46,116 nucleotides of DNA from a virus. Location: positions 1 to 46,116 of IMG/VR virus record IMGVR_UViG_3300023179_000177; one strand, written 5' to 3'. The position numbers and the translations under genes are program-made. Position 1 is the stretch's first letter, and each line of letters begins with the position of its first letter. This document shows positions 22,617-30,421 of the stretch, piece after piece. Under the pieces are notes generated by a model that was not told where the DNA came from, searched no databases, and saw only the letters and a list, made by a program, of their open reading frames with translations.

Positions 22617-22980
22617 GCAGTTTCTCCTTAATCACGAGCCAATCTTGCTCGTCCATAATCACCACTGTTCGGCGTGGTGTTCCCGGCCCAGGTGCATCCC
22701 CGATTACCAGATAGGCTACCTGGTCAGCGGTTACCTTGATCGCCTTCAACCATTTCCAGTATTTCTCACTGAACATAGTGCCGACCTTGGTCTGAATCTT
22801 ATAGAGTCCGTCAATGCTTACGTCGTCTGGCCCACCATACATTCCAGTGCGCCGACCGCCGTGCTTCTTGGCGACCTCTCGTTCGAAGGCGTTACCCCTC
22901 TGTCGGTTCCTCCGACCCTGTATCGCTAGGTCCTTCATTACTCCCATCAGTTTCTGATCCATCCTCTCGTCCAGATTCAT
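22582..22980 (-). CDS. PD-(D/E)XK nuclease, Holliday-junction-resolvase-like
   Basis: 132 residues from ATG 22980. The pattern 'RRNRQRGNAFEREVAKKHGG' (about 23-42, with Glu34), 'RRTGMYGGPDDVSIDGLYKIQTK' (43-65, with Asp52/53 and Gln63-x-Lys65) is that of Hjc-like restriction-endonuclease-fold resolvases, in which an early Glu, an Asp and an E/Q-x-K line the metal site. It could resolve recombination or replication intermediates made by the ERF/Cas4-like pair nearby, before packaging. The start overlaps the end of the gene above by 89 bases; a start at 22962 would shorten the overlap but lacks a spaced ribosome site. Confidence 0.7.
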   Translation of the reverse strand: MNLDERMDQKLMGVMKDLAIQGRRNRQRGNAFEREVAKKHGGRRTGMYGGPDDVSIDGLYKIQTKVGTMFSEKYWKWLKAIKVTADQVAYLVIGDAPGPGTPRRTVVIMDEQDWLVIKEKLHGSTEGKQEGA

Positions 22981-23299
22981 CTCCCATCCCTTCCCAGTCA
23001 AGCCTAAACACTGGCATGCCAGGCCCAACAAATTCACGCGTCAGCTTATCGAAGACCTCTTCTGCCGCAGTAAATGCGGCAGGTAGATCATCCGGCGTTG
23101 CGTTGCCGTTATGCCCTTGGATAAAGTCAAGGGCCTTAGATACTTCAGCCTGAAGGATGATGGATTGACTGTAGATGGCAACGATCCTGATCTCGCCAGA
23201 ATCTGTGATCTGCTCGCCCCAATCAATGACTGCGTAATCGTAGCCATCAATCAGGACAGGCAGCTCGTCGCGCTTATCTACGACGTCAGGACCGCGCAC
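22892..23299 (-). CDS. Hypothetical acidic-tailed protein (135 aa), GTG start
   Basis: GTG 23299 with GGGG about eight bases upstream. The first 90 residues are mixed alpha/beta (YDYAVIDWGEQITDSG, then helical). The last 35 residues are a disordered acidic/Ser/Gly tail (EGMGDESGREDGSETDG...). Such a tail on a protein beside recombination genes recalls SSB-type partner-binding tails, but no OB-fold pattern is clear. Unknown function. Confidence 0.5.
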   Translation of the reverse strand: MRGPDVVDKRDELPVLIDGYDYAVIDWGEQITDSGEIRIVAIYSQSIILQAEVSKALDFIQGHNGNATPDDLPAAFTAAEEVFDKLTREFVGPGMPVFRLDWEGMGDESGREDGSETDGSNEGPSDTGSEEPTEG

Positions 23300-23681
23300 G
23301 GAGCGGACCCCAAATCAGAGGGCTAGCCTCATTGACCAGAAGGATATACCCCTTCTTGTTGCCGTCCTTGCTTGTTTGCTCAGACAGTGCGCCAATGACA
23401 TGGATGTGCTGTCGAGGATCGTTAGCCTCTGAGTTCACAACCTTGTCAAAGATCTTCTGAACATGACCAGCGGTAGCCTCGTCCATGATGTACAGAGTTA
23501 CGCGCTCATAGCGCTCTGGTGCTGGACCATTGCGCTGATCTTTAGGCGTACCCGCCCAGTAGTCATACGCATAAGACTGCATGCTACCGAAGAACTTCCA
23601 GACATCCTTGCCTGCCTTGGTCTTCTCCTTGATTGGGCTGACCTTATCTGTCAGCCAAAGATCTACTCGGTCAAATGACAT
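23286..23681 (-). CDS. Hypothetical protein beside ERF, possibly ssDNA-binding (131 aa)
   Basis: ATG 23681 (MSFDRVDLWLTDKVSPI) shares a base with the ERF stop (TAATG) and has AAGGAG upstream; the longer frame to 23702 is rejected. Beta-rich with Trp/Tyr/Phe residues (VWKFFGSMQSYAYDYW) and a 'HIHVIGALSEQTSKDGNKKGYILLV' hairpin, which would suit an OB fold. Annealing proteins are often paired with an SSB, so this is a candidate, but the sequence does not prove it. The gene at 12279 is a better SSB match. Confidence 0.5.
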   Translation of the reverse strand: MSFDRVDLWLTDKVSPIKEKTKAGKDVWKFFGSMQSYAYDYWAGTPKDQRNGPAPERYERVTLYIMDEATAGHVQKIFDKVVNSEANDPRQHIHVIGALSEQTSKDGNKKGYILLVNEASPLIWGPLRARS

Positions 23682-24193
23682 TAGAACTCCACTCCTTCCC
23701 ACTCACCGGTTGCCTTCTTTGCCTTCTTCTCAACAGGCTTGACTGTGTCGCCAAAGATTTCCTTGGCGGCTGCTGCCACAACGCTGTCATTCTCTGGGTC
23801 ATCGCCAGTAGGAATGAGGAACGCTGTTAGCAATGCGTACTTAATCGCACCAGTTGTTGCCTTGTACGGTGCCTTATCTCCTGAGTCAGCGCCAGTACCT
23901 ACGGACTGGAAGTCCAAGGTCTCACCGCTGTCGCCGTCAATAAAGCGCCACGTGAAGCGGATGGTAAGAGTCGACTGCTTCTCGCTTGGAGTGCGACCGC
24001 TATCAACGATGTCGGCCCCAACCGGAAGCATGATGACGTTCTTCGCCGCCAGCTTCTCGCGCACAGCATCTGCAACCTGAGATGCCATGACGTACTTATA
24101 TCCCTGGGCTTCGTTCTTGCCACCCTTGGCAATGTAGCCGATCTCGCCCATGATCTCGGCTAGCTTCAGTGCGAGCTTCTTATCGCTCATCAT
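23681..24193 (-). CDS. erf: ERF-family single-strand annealing recombinase
   Basis: 170 residues. The order 'GYKYVMASQVADAVREKLAAKN' (about 26-47), a beta section 'TLTIRFTWRFIDGDSGE' (76-92) and the family's conserved block 'GTGADSGDKAPYKATTGAIKYALLTAFLIPTGDDPE' (97-133) marks it as an ERF annealase, the P22-type recombinase that anneals complementary single strands and promotes circularisation. It lies immediately downstream of the Cas4-like exonuclease, the usual exonuclease/annealase pairing, and overlaps it by four bases. Two adjacent ATGs (24193 and 24190) are possible starts. The Lys-rich C-terminal tail is variable in the family. Confidence 0.9.
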   Translation of the reverse strand: MMSDKKLALKLAEIMGEIGYIAKGGKNEAQGYKYVMASQVADAVREKLAAKNVIMLPVGADIVDSGRTPSEKQSTLTIRFTWRFIDGDSGETLDFQSVGTGADSGDKAPYKATTGAIKYALLTAFLIPTGDDPENDSVVAAAAKEIFGDTVKPVEKKAKKATGEWEGVEF

Positions 24194-24867
24194 TCACCCC
24201 TGCACTTTGTGAGGTACTCACAGTGACCGCACGGAAACTTCCACTCCCCTGTTTTCTCGGACCTAACCTCCTCCACTGGGAGAGCAGGTGGAATAGTATC
24301 ACGGTACTCTCCATTAAGCAAGTCCAAAATGGAAAGCGCCTTGGTCCGCCACTCGTCCTCAACGATGAACTCCTCTGTCGCAAGGTCATCGGCGCGAACG
24401 TAAATAAGCCTGGCACCGTGCGGCTCGCCACGCATGCGGCCAATGGCCTCTGCGTAGATTGCTGCCTGCACTTGATGCTCAGGCTTGGGGATATACTTCC
24501 AGGCATACGCCTTAACGGACTTATATTCCCAGACTTCCTTTGTGTCGTCAGCCCATGTGACGACTGCGTCTGCATTCCCAGCAAAGTCAAGCTCTGGGAT
24601 TTCGACGGGCACCTCCTCCTCAAAAGACTTCAGAAACTCTGAGCCCCTCAGCCTTGAGTTAAGAGATGCCGCAATAATATGGCCGCGCTCGAATGTGCGC
24701 AGCACATCCTCCGACCGTGGGTTAGTGATAGCTTCGCCATGAGCGTAGTACCACTGTTGGCGCATGCATCCGCCGAGTAGCGACCCGCGCCACTTGGCCT
24801 TGCCTGGCCTGTCCTCTCGTGCCTTGACCAATTCATGTTGGTACAAATCCCCTACGAGTTTCTTCAT
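24190..24867 (-). CDS. Cas4/RecB-like PD-(D/E)XK exonuclease with Fe-S cysteines
   Basis: 225 residues. Nuclease residues: Asp100 in GNADAVV, Glu114-x-Lys116 in WEYKSV, and Gln132 in EHQVQAA. Four cysteines, Cys34 (GGCMRQQW) and Cys213, Cys216 and Cys222 (FPCGHCEYLTKC), have the one-plus-three layout of the Cas4/AddB iron-sulphur cluster. Predicted to resect double-strand ends for the ERF protein that follows. It is a phage recombination nuclease and not part of a CRISPR locus: there is no array or cas1/cas2. ATG 24867 is preceded by AAGGGG. Confidence 0.88.
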   Translation of the reverse strand: MKKLVGDLYQHELVKAREDRPGKAKWRGSLLGGCMRQQWYYAHGEAITNPRSEDVLRTFERGHIIAASLNSRLRGSEFLKSFEEEVPVEIPELDFAGNADAVVTWADDTKEVWEYKSVKAYAWKYIPKPEHQVQAAIYAEAIGRMRGEPHGARLIYVRADDLATEEFIVEDEWRTKALSILDLLNGEYRDTIPPALPVEEVRSEKTGEWKFPCGHCEYLTKCRGE

Positions 24868-24893
24868 ATCTACCCCTTGCCCCTTGCTATAAG

Positions 24894-24923
24894 ACCCCGG
24901 CAGGAGGGGCGCCCTGCCGGGGT
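24894..24923 (-). terminator. GC-rich hairpin without U-tract between HAD and exonuclease genes
   Basis: An 11-base perfect stem (ACCCCGGCAGG 24894-24904 with CCTGCCGGGGT 24913-24923) and 8-base loop in the 60-base gap after the HAD gene. On the minus strand it is followed by CTTATAGC, so there is no U-tract. It may be a partial terminator or an mRNA-stabilising or processing hairpin that sets the level of the recombination genes. Confidence 0.6.
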
Positions 24924-24928
24924 GTCAC

Positions 24929-25285
24929 CTATTCTAGGTTCAGGATGGAGTCTACAATATCTTTCCAGTTATTGTCAAACCTCACAGCCTTATCGTCTAC
25001 GTAGGCCTTGGCTACTGGCTTACCAGCGCCAACCCAGATCTCATTGTAGGGCACACCCCACTGATCTAGTAGCCTGCGCATCTCGTCTATCCGTTCAGCC
25101 CTATCTTCAAACTTTTCCCATGCCCTAGCTGAATGGACAACAATCTTGTATCCGTTGTTTCGCAGTCGGTTAAAAGCTTCTACCACTCCTTCCGCTGGGA
25201 ACACGGTCCCAAACGCACGGACTGCAATGGTGTCGTCGAAGTCAACACAGATGTTGACCTTGGCTGCCTTGTCACCGTCTACCAT
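24929..25285 (-). CDS. HAD-superfamily phosphatase-like protein
   Basis: 118 residues. Motif I is DFDDT (15-19); a serine in 'IVVHSAR' matches motif II; 'KPVAKAYVDDKAV' (89-101) carries the motif III Lys and motif IV Asp pair. This set is typical of short phage HAD proteins, which may dephosphorylate nucleotides or DNA 3' ends; the substrate is not set by the sequence. Starts at ATG 25285, sharing a base with the exonuclease stop (TAATG). Nearest partners are nucleases of DNA metabolism. Confidence 0.85.
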   Translation of the reverse strand: MVDGDKAAKVNICVDFDDTIAVRAFGTVFPAEGVVEAFNRLRNNGYKIVVHSARAWEKFEDRAERIDEMRRLLDQWGVPYNEIWVGAGKPVAKAYVDDKAVRFDNNWKDIVDSILNLE

Positions 25286-26001
25286 TATCGGTGCATGATG
25301 TGGACCATCGGCTTGAGCTTAGCGTACACATCCCGAAGGACAAGCACGTCAGCCTCGCAATGCTCAATGATCTTCTTGAACGCCGCCTTGTCGCCATGAT
25401 CTGCATCGTCCCATGTGCGAGGATCGAGCGGAGTCTTCTTGTTCTCCACGCCGAAGTACTTGGACACGTTGTCCAGGCTCTTGCGGCCAATGGCAATAGA
25501 AGATCCGGTTGCCTTGTACATCAGGTCAACGTGCATGCGCGGCTCATATGGGCGGAACCCATGGAACAGCATGCGCGAGTTAAGAACAGGAACGTCAAAC
25601 AACTTTGAGTTCCACCCAACAATCACGTCGTACTTGTCCAGTTCTGCACAATACGCCTTGACAAGTTCACTGTCGTCAAGCCAGTCCTTACCCGGATGGG
25701 TGTCGTGGCTAAACGTGGTGACTCTCCCAAGGCTATCTGCAATAGAACCGCACAGCATGCGGCGCCAGTTGCTGAACGTTGTCTCAATGTCAAAGTACGC
25801 AATGTCAACACCAACAAACTCAGGACTCTTTGACGGAGTCACGGTTGGCCGGCGCTGGTCATCCAGCGACTCTTCAACGTAACGCTTGTGGAACTTCTGC
25901 ACCTGATCCTTGCTCATGTTAAGCAAGCTTCCGATCTTGGTGAAAGACAGCCCCTGCTCCTTGAGCGAGCCTACTCGCTCTACGAGATTTGCCTTCGCCA
26001 T
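25285..26001 (-). CDS. HTH plus 3'-5' exonuclease (DnaQ/PolB-exo-like) fusion
   Basis: 238 residues. Residues about 5-45 form a helix-turn-helix of resolvase/transposase type (ERVGSLKEQGLSFTKIGSLL then MSKDQVQKFHKRY). Residues 65-230 have RNase-H-fold exonuclease motifs: Exo I YFDIETT (Asp71, Glu73), Exo II 'YDVIVGWNSKLFDVPVL' (Asp136) and Exo III 'HCEADVLVLRDVY' (Asp218). This is the layout of stand-alone exonuclease domains related to family-B polymerase proofreading. No polymerase domain is present. The HTH could target it to particular DNA. It is the first gene behind the leftward early promoter, so it is probably made first. ATG 26001 follows AAAGGGAG. Confidence 0.85.
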   Translation of the reverse strand: MAKANLVERVGSLKEQGLSFTKIGSLLNMSKDQVQKFHKRYVEESLDDQRRPTVTPSKSPEFVGVDIAYFDIETTFSNWRRMLCGSIADSLGRVTTFSHDTHPGKDWLDDSELVKAYCAELDKYDVIVGWNSKLFDVPVLNSRMLFHGFRPYEPRMHVDLMYKATGSSIAIGRKSLDNVSKYFGVENKKTPLDPRTWDDADHGDKAAFKKIIEHCEADVLVLRDVYAKLKPMVHIMHR

Positions 26002-26042
26002 GTTCTTCTCCCTTTGCTACGCAGGAAGTCCCTGCTATCTCC

Positions 26043-26070
26043 ACCATACCACCCGATAGGCTATGGTCAA
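26043..26070 (-). promoter_or_regulatory. Sigma70-type promoter of the leftward early operon
   Basis: On the minus strand: TTGACC (26065-26070), 16-base spacer, then TATGGT (26043-26048) with TGG directly before it, an extended -10. It lies in the only gap (77 bases) ahead of the early genes. A small GCAGG/CCTGC hairpin is in the leader before the ribosome site. Confidence 0.65.
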
Positions 26071-26078
26071 TGCCTAAC

Positions 26079-28865
26079 CTACTGTTTCATGGCAGCAAAG
26101 TACCGACCGTTGAGCAACTGGATTGTTACATCCTCTGCCCCGTCGACCGGAGACTTGTAGGTCACTCCAGAAATTATATAAATTCCGGCTAATATATTAC
26201 TGCTGTTATTAATATCTATATTATCCCGTCTAATATATACTCTAACAGCATCTCCTAGAAAGAAATCCTTGAACGGATTAAGTCTATCGCGTTCGATCTG
26301 TATCTGCAAGGTCCCAGCCACATTAAAGTCCTTATGCTGCTCAAGGTATCGCTTGGCCCCTTTGTCAGCATCGTTGGAGTCAATGAATCCCGTCTGCCCT
26401 GTCAGGCTTGGGGCAAGGCCAAACTCTCTTTGTGAAGTTTCGTCATATGCGTTTGAACCTTGCAACCGGACCCCAGTCATGGCAGTATATGTACCAGACA
26501 GGAATGGAGTTGAGGAGATAATGCGAACCTGGTTCTTGATCTGGCGCCCATCAGTGTTGTATCGGAACTCACCGATGACACCTGGATACTCTAGGGTTAG
26601 GGTTGCCACGTCACCCATAGCTGGGTTTACTACTAACTTACTAGCATCAGAAGGATTACCATTTGCCTTGCGCATTCCAACAAAGTTAAATACAGCACGC
26701 TTTGGAAGATCAATGCTTAATTCTGACGTGCCAACTGGAACCCTATCGTTCTCTGCCATCTGCTTGTCGCACATGGTTCGCAAGAAGTCAGATACATTTT
26801 CTCCAGTTGTGAAGTACCTAATCTTATTACTTGGCCAGCTACCGACAACTTCAATACTAGCCCAGTTCATTCGGCCAACAACGGTGCCATCTGCCAGGTC
26901 TGGCTGGTCGAAGACACCCTCGTTAGCGGTGGTTAGGAATCGGCTAAAGATATTTTGCAATGTCTCAGAGCGCAAGGCTAGCGGAGATTTGTCCTGGTTG
27001 AATGGTGCGGCAGATCCGCTCTTGAGGTTATGATCCTGACCGTCGTTGACTAGCGCAGTGGCGATTGCAGTAAACTCGTACGTCTGCCCATCTGTTAGGA
27101 TTGGCAATTTGTATTGCGCTACAGTCGGCGCAACGTATCGAGTCATGCCGCCGACGATAACGCTGCTTACCGTATGGTCTACTGAAGAGTCAACACCAGG
27201 AGCGCTTGGTGGCGTTAGGTCTACATTGTTCGTGCCAGTCTTGTATAGTTCAATCCAGAATGGCATTTCAACAGACCGGTGCTTATCTGTTGATAGCGTA
27301 CCGTATCCAGATGTGGCTGAGCGCCATAGGTAGAACGAGCATACCTCTCCGCCCGGAGAGGCAATGATGCTAACCACAACGTCTTTGATTGAGAAGTCTG
27401 AAAGGATTGTAGAGTCAGTAGTGTAGTCGTAGAAGTCGTTATCAACACCAGCCGTGCCTTGTTGCTTAGCTCGTTCAATCCGCACTACGCCAGTAAGGAT
27501 ATACTTCTCGTTCTCTTCGTCGTATCTGCACACAAACCTATTAGCAATTGATGGCGCTGTGGTATTATCAAATGTTGTGCCAGTAGGATAGAACGATTGA
27601 CCGGGCCAGTAATTCCCGTTGGTCATTGTCGTTGACGTCTTATCCTCAAAGTAGATGCCGATTGGTGTCCTGTCTGCGAGTGCAGTCCCGTTAGTGTTCT
27701 TAGAAATAGCAGGCTCTCGACCAGTGATGCGCGTGATCTCAAGCCACTTCTTGGTCTCTTCCTTATAACGAAACAGTCCAGTTGAATCGACATCTGAGCT
27801 AGCCGTAGTGTCGGTCTCGTACTCGATGTAAAGCTTAGGGCGCTTTGAGGTGGTGGCGTACTTGGAGCCGAAGAACTCAAGCCCTCGACCTACGGTCTGC
27901 TCGGCAGAGTTCTTCAGGCGGATGCCGTAGTTTGTGCTACCGCTCTTCCATGACTGTACAATTTCAGTGATATCGATCTCGTACAGGGCGTTGTTGGTTA
28001 TACCAGTAAACGCTTTAGTGATTACAGGGGTGGCTACGTTAACGTCGACCGACGTCCAGTCACATGCAGGATACGTGGAATCTTGATAAAAGCCCTCTGT
28101 CCCCTTGGCAGTCTCAACAGTCCAGTCCTCAGTAGTCATGCGCTGGATTTGCAGGTTGCGAGAGGTAGACGATGTCTTGCTGACGTGGCCGTAGGTGCTA
28201 CCGTACAGGCGGAGAACGGCCTTGGTAATGCGTGTGCTTGCAGCCCAGTTGGCGTTGGTGGTTAGGTCGAATCGGAGACCGCCACGTATGGTGTAGGTTG
28301 TGGTAGTGCTGATGGCACCAAGGGCAAGGTGTTGCTCCTCGTCATGCGAGTTCCAGTCAGAGCTTACCGTAGACAGATCAGATGTGTTGGCAATAGTTGT
28401 GAAGGAGCGACCGACCCCAGCAGTGGCCATGTCCAGGGTAAAGTTCCCCGCTGCTGTGGTAGTGGTCTGACCACCAGATCCGTAAATCAAAGGGCTAGTG
28501 GCGCCAGTAGCAGCACCAAGAACCTTTGTGTAATGCGTATTCATAACGCCAATGTAATCTGACCCAGCAAATACGACTTCGTCACGGCTAACATCTGCGC
28601 CAGTAAGCAAACCAGCCCCTACTAAATCGTAGGAGCCAGTATCATGGTTCAACCGTTCAATCTTGTAGTGACGCTTTAGCGGTACAAACTTCTCGATCTC
28701 TGGATGGTTAATAGGCAGCGTCCAGTACGCACTGCCTTCATCATTTGCCAGCACCTCTGATCCGATGTTCTTTGCGTCGTAGACGATGGCAATCTCGTTG
28801 CCTGGCCCACGGTTAGTGCCAATATCAAAAAGGCGAATCCTGGTATGCGTTACTCCAATGGTCAT
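26079..28865 (-). CDS. Tail hub / tail-associated protein with inserted DNRLRE-like domain (928 aa)
   Basis: The N-terminal 150 residues ('RLFDIGTNRGPGNEIAIVYD', 'EGSAYWTLPINHPEIEKF', 'HYKIERLNHDTGSYDLVGAG') resemble the start of phage hub/Tal proteins. Residues about 195-352 ('GLRFDLT', 'KAVLRLYG', 'EIDITEIVQSWKSGSTNYGIRLKN', 'KRPKLYIEY') match the DNRLRE/CBM96-like beta-sandwich pattern, a possible sugar-binding insertion. The rest continues the hub, ending with 'DRLNPFKDFFLGDAVRVYI' and 'ISGVTYKSPVDG', as in baseplate hub/tail-lysin C-termini. No peptidase or lysozyme motif is visible. It overlaps the Dit-like gene by four bases (ATGA) and is the last late gene. It likely caps the tail and contacts the host surface. 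Confidence 0.75.
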   Translation of the reverse strand: MTIGVTHTRIRLFDIGTNRGPGNEIAIVYDAKNIGSEVLANDEGSAYWTLPINHPEIEKFVPLKRHYKIERLNHDTGSYDLVGAGLLTGADVSRDEVVFAGSDYIGVMNTHYTKVLGAATGATSPLIYGSGGQTTTTAAGNFTLDMATAGVGRSFTTIANTSDLSTVSSDWNSHDEEQHLALGAISTTTTYTIRGGLRFDLTTNANWAASTRITKAVLRLYGSTYGHVSKTSSTSRNLQIQRMTTEDWTVETAKGTEGFYQDSTYPACDWTSVDVNVATPVITKAFTGITNNALYEIDITEIVQSWKSGSTNYGIRLKNSAEQTVGRGLEFFGSKYATTSKRPKLYIEYETDTTASSDVDSTGLFRYKEETKKWLEITRITGREPAISKNTNGTALADRTPIGIYFEDKTSTTMTNGNYWPGQSFYPTGTTFDNTTAPSIANRFVCRYDEENEKYILTGVVRIERAKQQGTAGVDNDFYDYTTDSTILSDFSIKDVVVSIIASPGGEVCSFYLWRSATSGYGTLSTDKHRSVEMPFWIELYKTGTNNVDLTPPSAPGVDSSVDHTVSSVIVGGMTRYVAPTVAQYKLPILTDGQTYEFTAIATALVNDGQDHNLKSGSAAPFNQDKSPLALRSETLQNIFSRFLTTANEGVFDQPDLADGTVVGRMNWASIEVVGSWPSNKIRYFTTGENVSDFLRTMCDKQMAENDRVPVGTSELSIDLPKRAVFNFVGMRKANGNPSDASKLVVNPAMGDVATLTLEYPGVIGEFRYNTDGRQIKNQVRIISSTPFLSGTYTAMTGVRLQGSNAYDETSQREFGLAPSLTGQTGFIDSNDADKGAKRYLEQHKDFNVAGTLQIQIERDRLNPFKDFFLGDAVRVYIRRDNIDINNSSNILAGIYIISGVTYKSPVDGAEDVTIQLLNGRYFAAMKQ

Positions 28866-29695
28866 AGCCAGGTCTCGTAAAAGCTGACGGTTAGGCTACC
28901 AGCATTAGATGTATACGATGTTGATCCTGGATATACCTGGAAGTCTCCGGTTGTGCCAAGGTGGTCAATCCTGCAGTTAGTTAGAAGCATCTTGTCCATC
29001 TCTGCAGTGAACGATCCTGTAGCGGTTGGAATAATGGTGACGGTAGACGACTTGCCACCGGAAGACCAAGTCACAACAACAGGCGTGTCAATTGTTCCAG
29101 TGCCACTAATGATTGCGTATGTTGATTCTGATCCACGGTTTACATTGCCAACAGTGCGTAGAGACGTATGCGTTTTGTGTGGATCTGGAGCAATTAGTGG
29201 AATGACTACGCGCTGAGAGAAACCGCCAGTCTCCATGCCGACAGACATGGCACGAGTGGCGCTGTACTGGATTAGGCCAGTAGGTCGAACGCCCATCTGC
29301 AACTCAATGCCATATGGGAAGTCTGCCCCCTGGGCACGAGTTGGCTGGTAGAAACGCAAAGGCCTAACTCCATAGGTCGTAGTCCAGGAGTTAGGCATAG
29401 GGGATAGTGCTTTGGCTAGGACATCCATCTGATCCCAGAAGTCGCCAAGCGTCTCTCCGTACACAGATACAGCGAGTTGGATTTGGCGTGCTCCAAGGTA
29501 CGGCTCAGTATAGTCAACGCCATCACGCAAGGCGCGTTGGTCCAGGTAGCCGCGCACTGGCGATGCCTCATACCCAGCCTGATCCAACTTGAATCCGGTA
29601 ATGGGCTTCGGGCCGCGCTTCATGTCGGCAAGGTTATTGATGTCTACGTATTCTGTCGCAGACGTGTAGATCTTTACAGGCTTGGTGAAGTCCAT
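28862..29695 (-). CDS. Distal-tail-like (Dit) protein
   Basis: 277 residues: a front domain with 'GVDYTEPYLGARQIQLAVSV' and 'DFWDQMDVLAKALSP' followed by a galectin-like beta domain, the order seen in phage tail-family/Dit proteins. The C-terminal half ('NRGSESTYAIISGTGTIDTPVVVTW', 'NCRIDHLGTTGDFQVYPGSTSYTSNAGSLTVSFY') is characteristic of Dit C-domains. It would form the ring joining tail and hub. ATG overlaps the adaptor stop (TAATG). Dit proteins are usual in siphoviruses, and here no tail tube or tape measure is recognised, so its exact place in this virion is open. Confidence 0.7.
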   Translation of the reverse strand: MDFTKPVKIYTSATEYVDINNLADMKRGPKPITGFKLDQAGYEASPVRGYLDQRALRDGVDYTEPYLGARQIQLAVSVYGETLGDFWDQMDVLAKALSPMPNSWTTTYGVRPLRFYQPTRAQGADFPYGIELQMGVRPTGLIQYSATRAMSVGMETGGFSQRVVIPLIAPDPHKTHTSLRTVGNVNRGSESTYAIISGTGTIDTPVVVTWSSGGKSSTVTIIPTATGSFTAEMDKMLLTNCRIDHLGTTGDFQVYPGSTSYTSNAGSLTVSFYETWL

Positions 29696-30360
29696 TAGCC
29701 TACCTTCTTAAACTTGCGCAGCCTCCCGATGAGTCGCTCGTAGCGCCCACGTGCGACTGTGTAGATCTGGTTTGCTGCAGGGACGGTGACGTCGCTGTTG
29801 CCAGGATTGACCTGCCACTGCTGGAACATTGATCGGTCTGTCAGTAGCTTATACATTCCTTCAGACTGAACGAAGTATCGGACAGCCTGCTCTGCGTCAG
29901 CGTCTAGTGTGTCAACAGTCCAGTTACCATAGCCCATAATGCGCAGGTGGCTGGTGTTGCCACTGAATCTGTTTGGCTGCAGGTACACATTGCCAGCGTG
30001 GATCTCCCACCCACCGGCTGGTCCTTCGCCCATGCTTGGATCAATGCGGTCAACAAGGTTGTACCACTGTCGGATTGGGCTGACCGTCTCGTCGATCTGG
30101 TTCTGTAGGCAATCAATTCTGTAGATAGTATCAAAGCCAGCTGGCAACGCGATGGTAGTGGTGTGCGTGCCGCTGAATGACTGAGGGATTGCGACGATAG
30201 TGGTAAGTTCTTTTGGATAGATTCTGGAGATTTCGGCAAGCGCAAGATCAACCAGGTCAGTAAGTTCCTGGTTGGTGAATGCTCTATCGTAGCCGTCGGA
30301 CGTGCCGGTATCTCGTAGGTCTCGTCTAAGCTTTACGATCAGTGTATCAATTGCTGCCAT
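29695..30360 (-). CDS. Head-tail adaptor (connector) protein
   Basis: 221 residues. The helical start 'MAAIDTLIVKLRRDLRDTG' and 'FTNQELTDLVDLALAEISRIYP' is the usual opening of phage adaptor proteins. It then has a beta insertion ('TTIALPAGFDTIYRIDCLQ', 'NVYLQPNRFSGNTSHLRIMGYGNWT') and helices 'DADAEQAVRYFVQSEGMYKLLTD' ending with a basic tail. This is the layout of gp6/Ad1-like proteins that bind the portal. Ribosome site AAGGAGATAGA before ATG 30360. Separated from the capsid gene by a hairpin that may reduce its expression relative to capsid. Confidence 0.75.
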   Translation of the reverse strand: MAAIDTLIVKLRRDLRDTGTSDGYDRAFTNQELTDLVDLALAEISRIYPKELTTIVAIPQSFSGTHTTTIALPAGFDTIYRIDCLQNQIDETVSPIRQWYNLVDRIDPSMGEGPAGGWEIHAGNVYLQPNRFSGNTSHLRIMGYGNWTVDTLDADAEQAVRYFVQSEGMYKLLTDRSMFQQWQVNPGNSDVTVPAANQIYTVARGRYERLIGRLRKFKKVG

Positions 30361-30379
30361 TCTATCTCCTTAGTGAGGT

Positions 30380-30407
30380 CCCCCAGCCGACACATGTCGA
30401 CTGGGGG
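30380..30407 (-). terminator. Hairpin after the capsid gene, no U-tract
   Basis: CCCCCAG (30380-30386) pairs with CTGGGGG (30401-30407) and an inner CGAC/GTCG stem closes an ACAT loop. It lies 15 bases after the capsid stop, before the adaptor ribosome site. Probably a leaky terminator or a 3'-end stabiliser that keeps capsid mRNA high. Confidence 0.6.
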
Positions 30408-30421
30408 TGTCCTCAAGCCTA

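Noticed and set aside
24190-24867. CRISPR-associated Cas4
   Set aside because: No repeat-spacer array or other cas gene anywhere in the window; it pairs with ERF.
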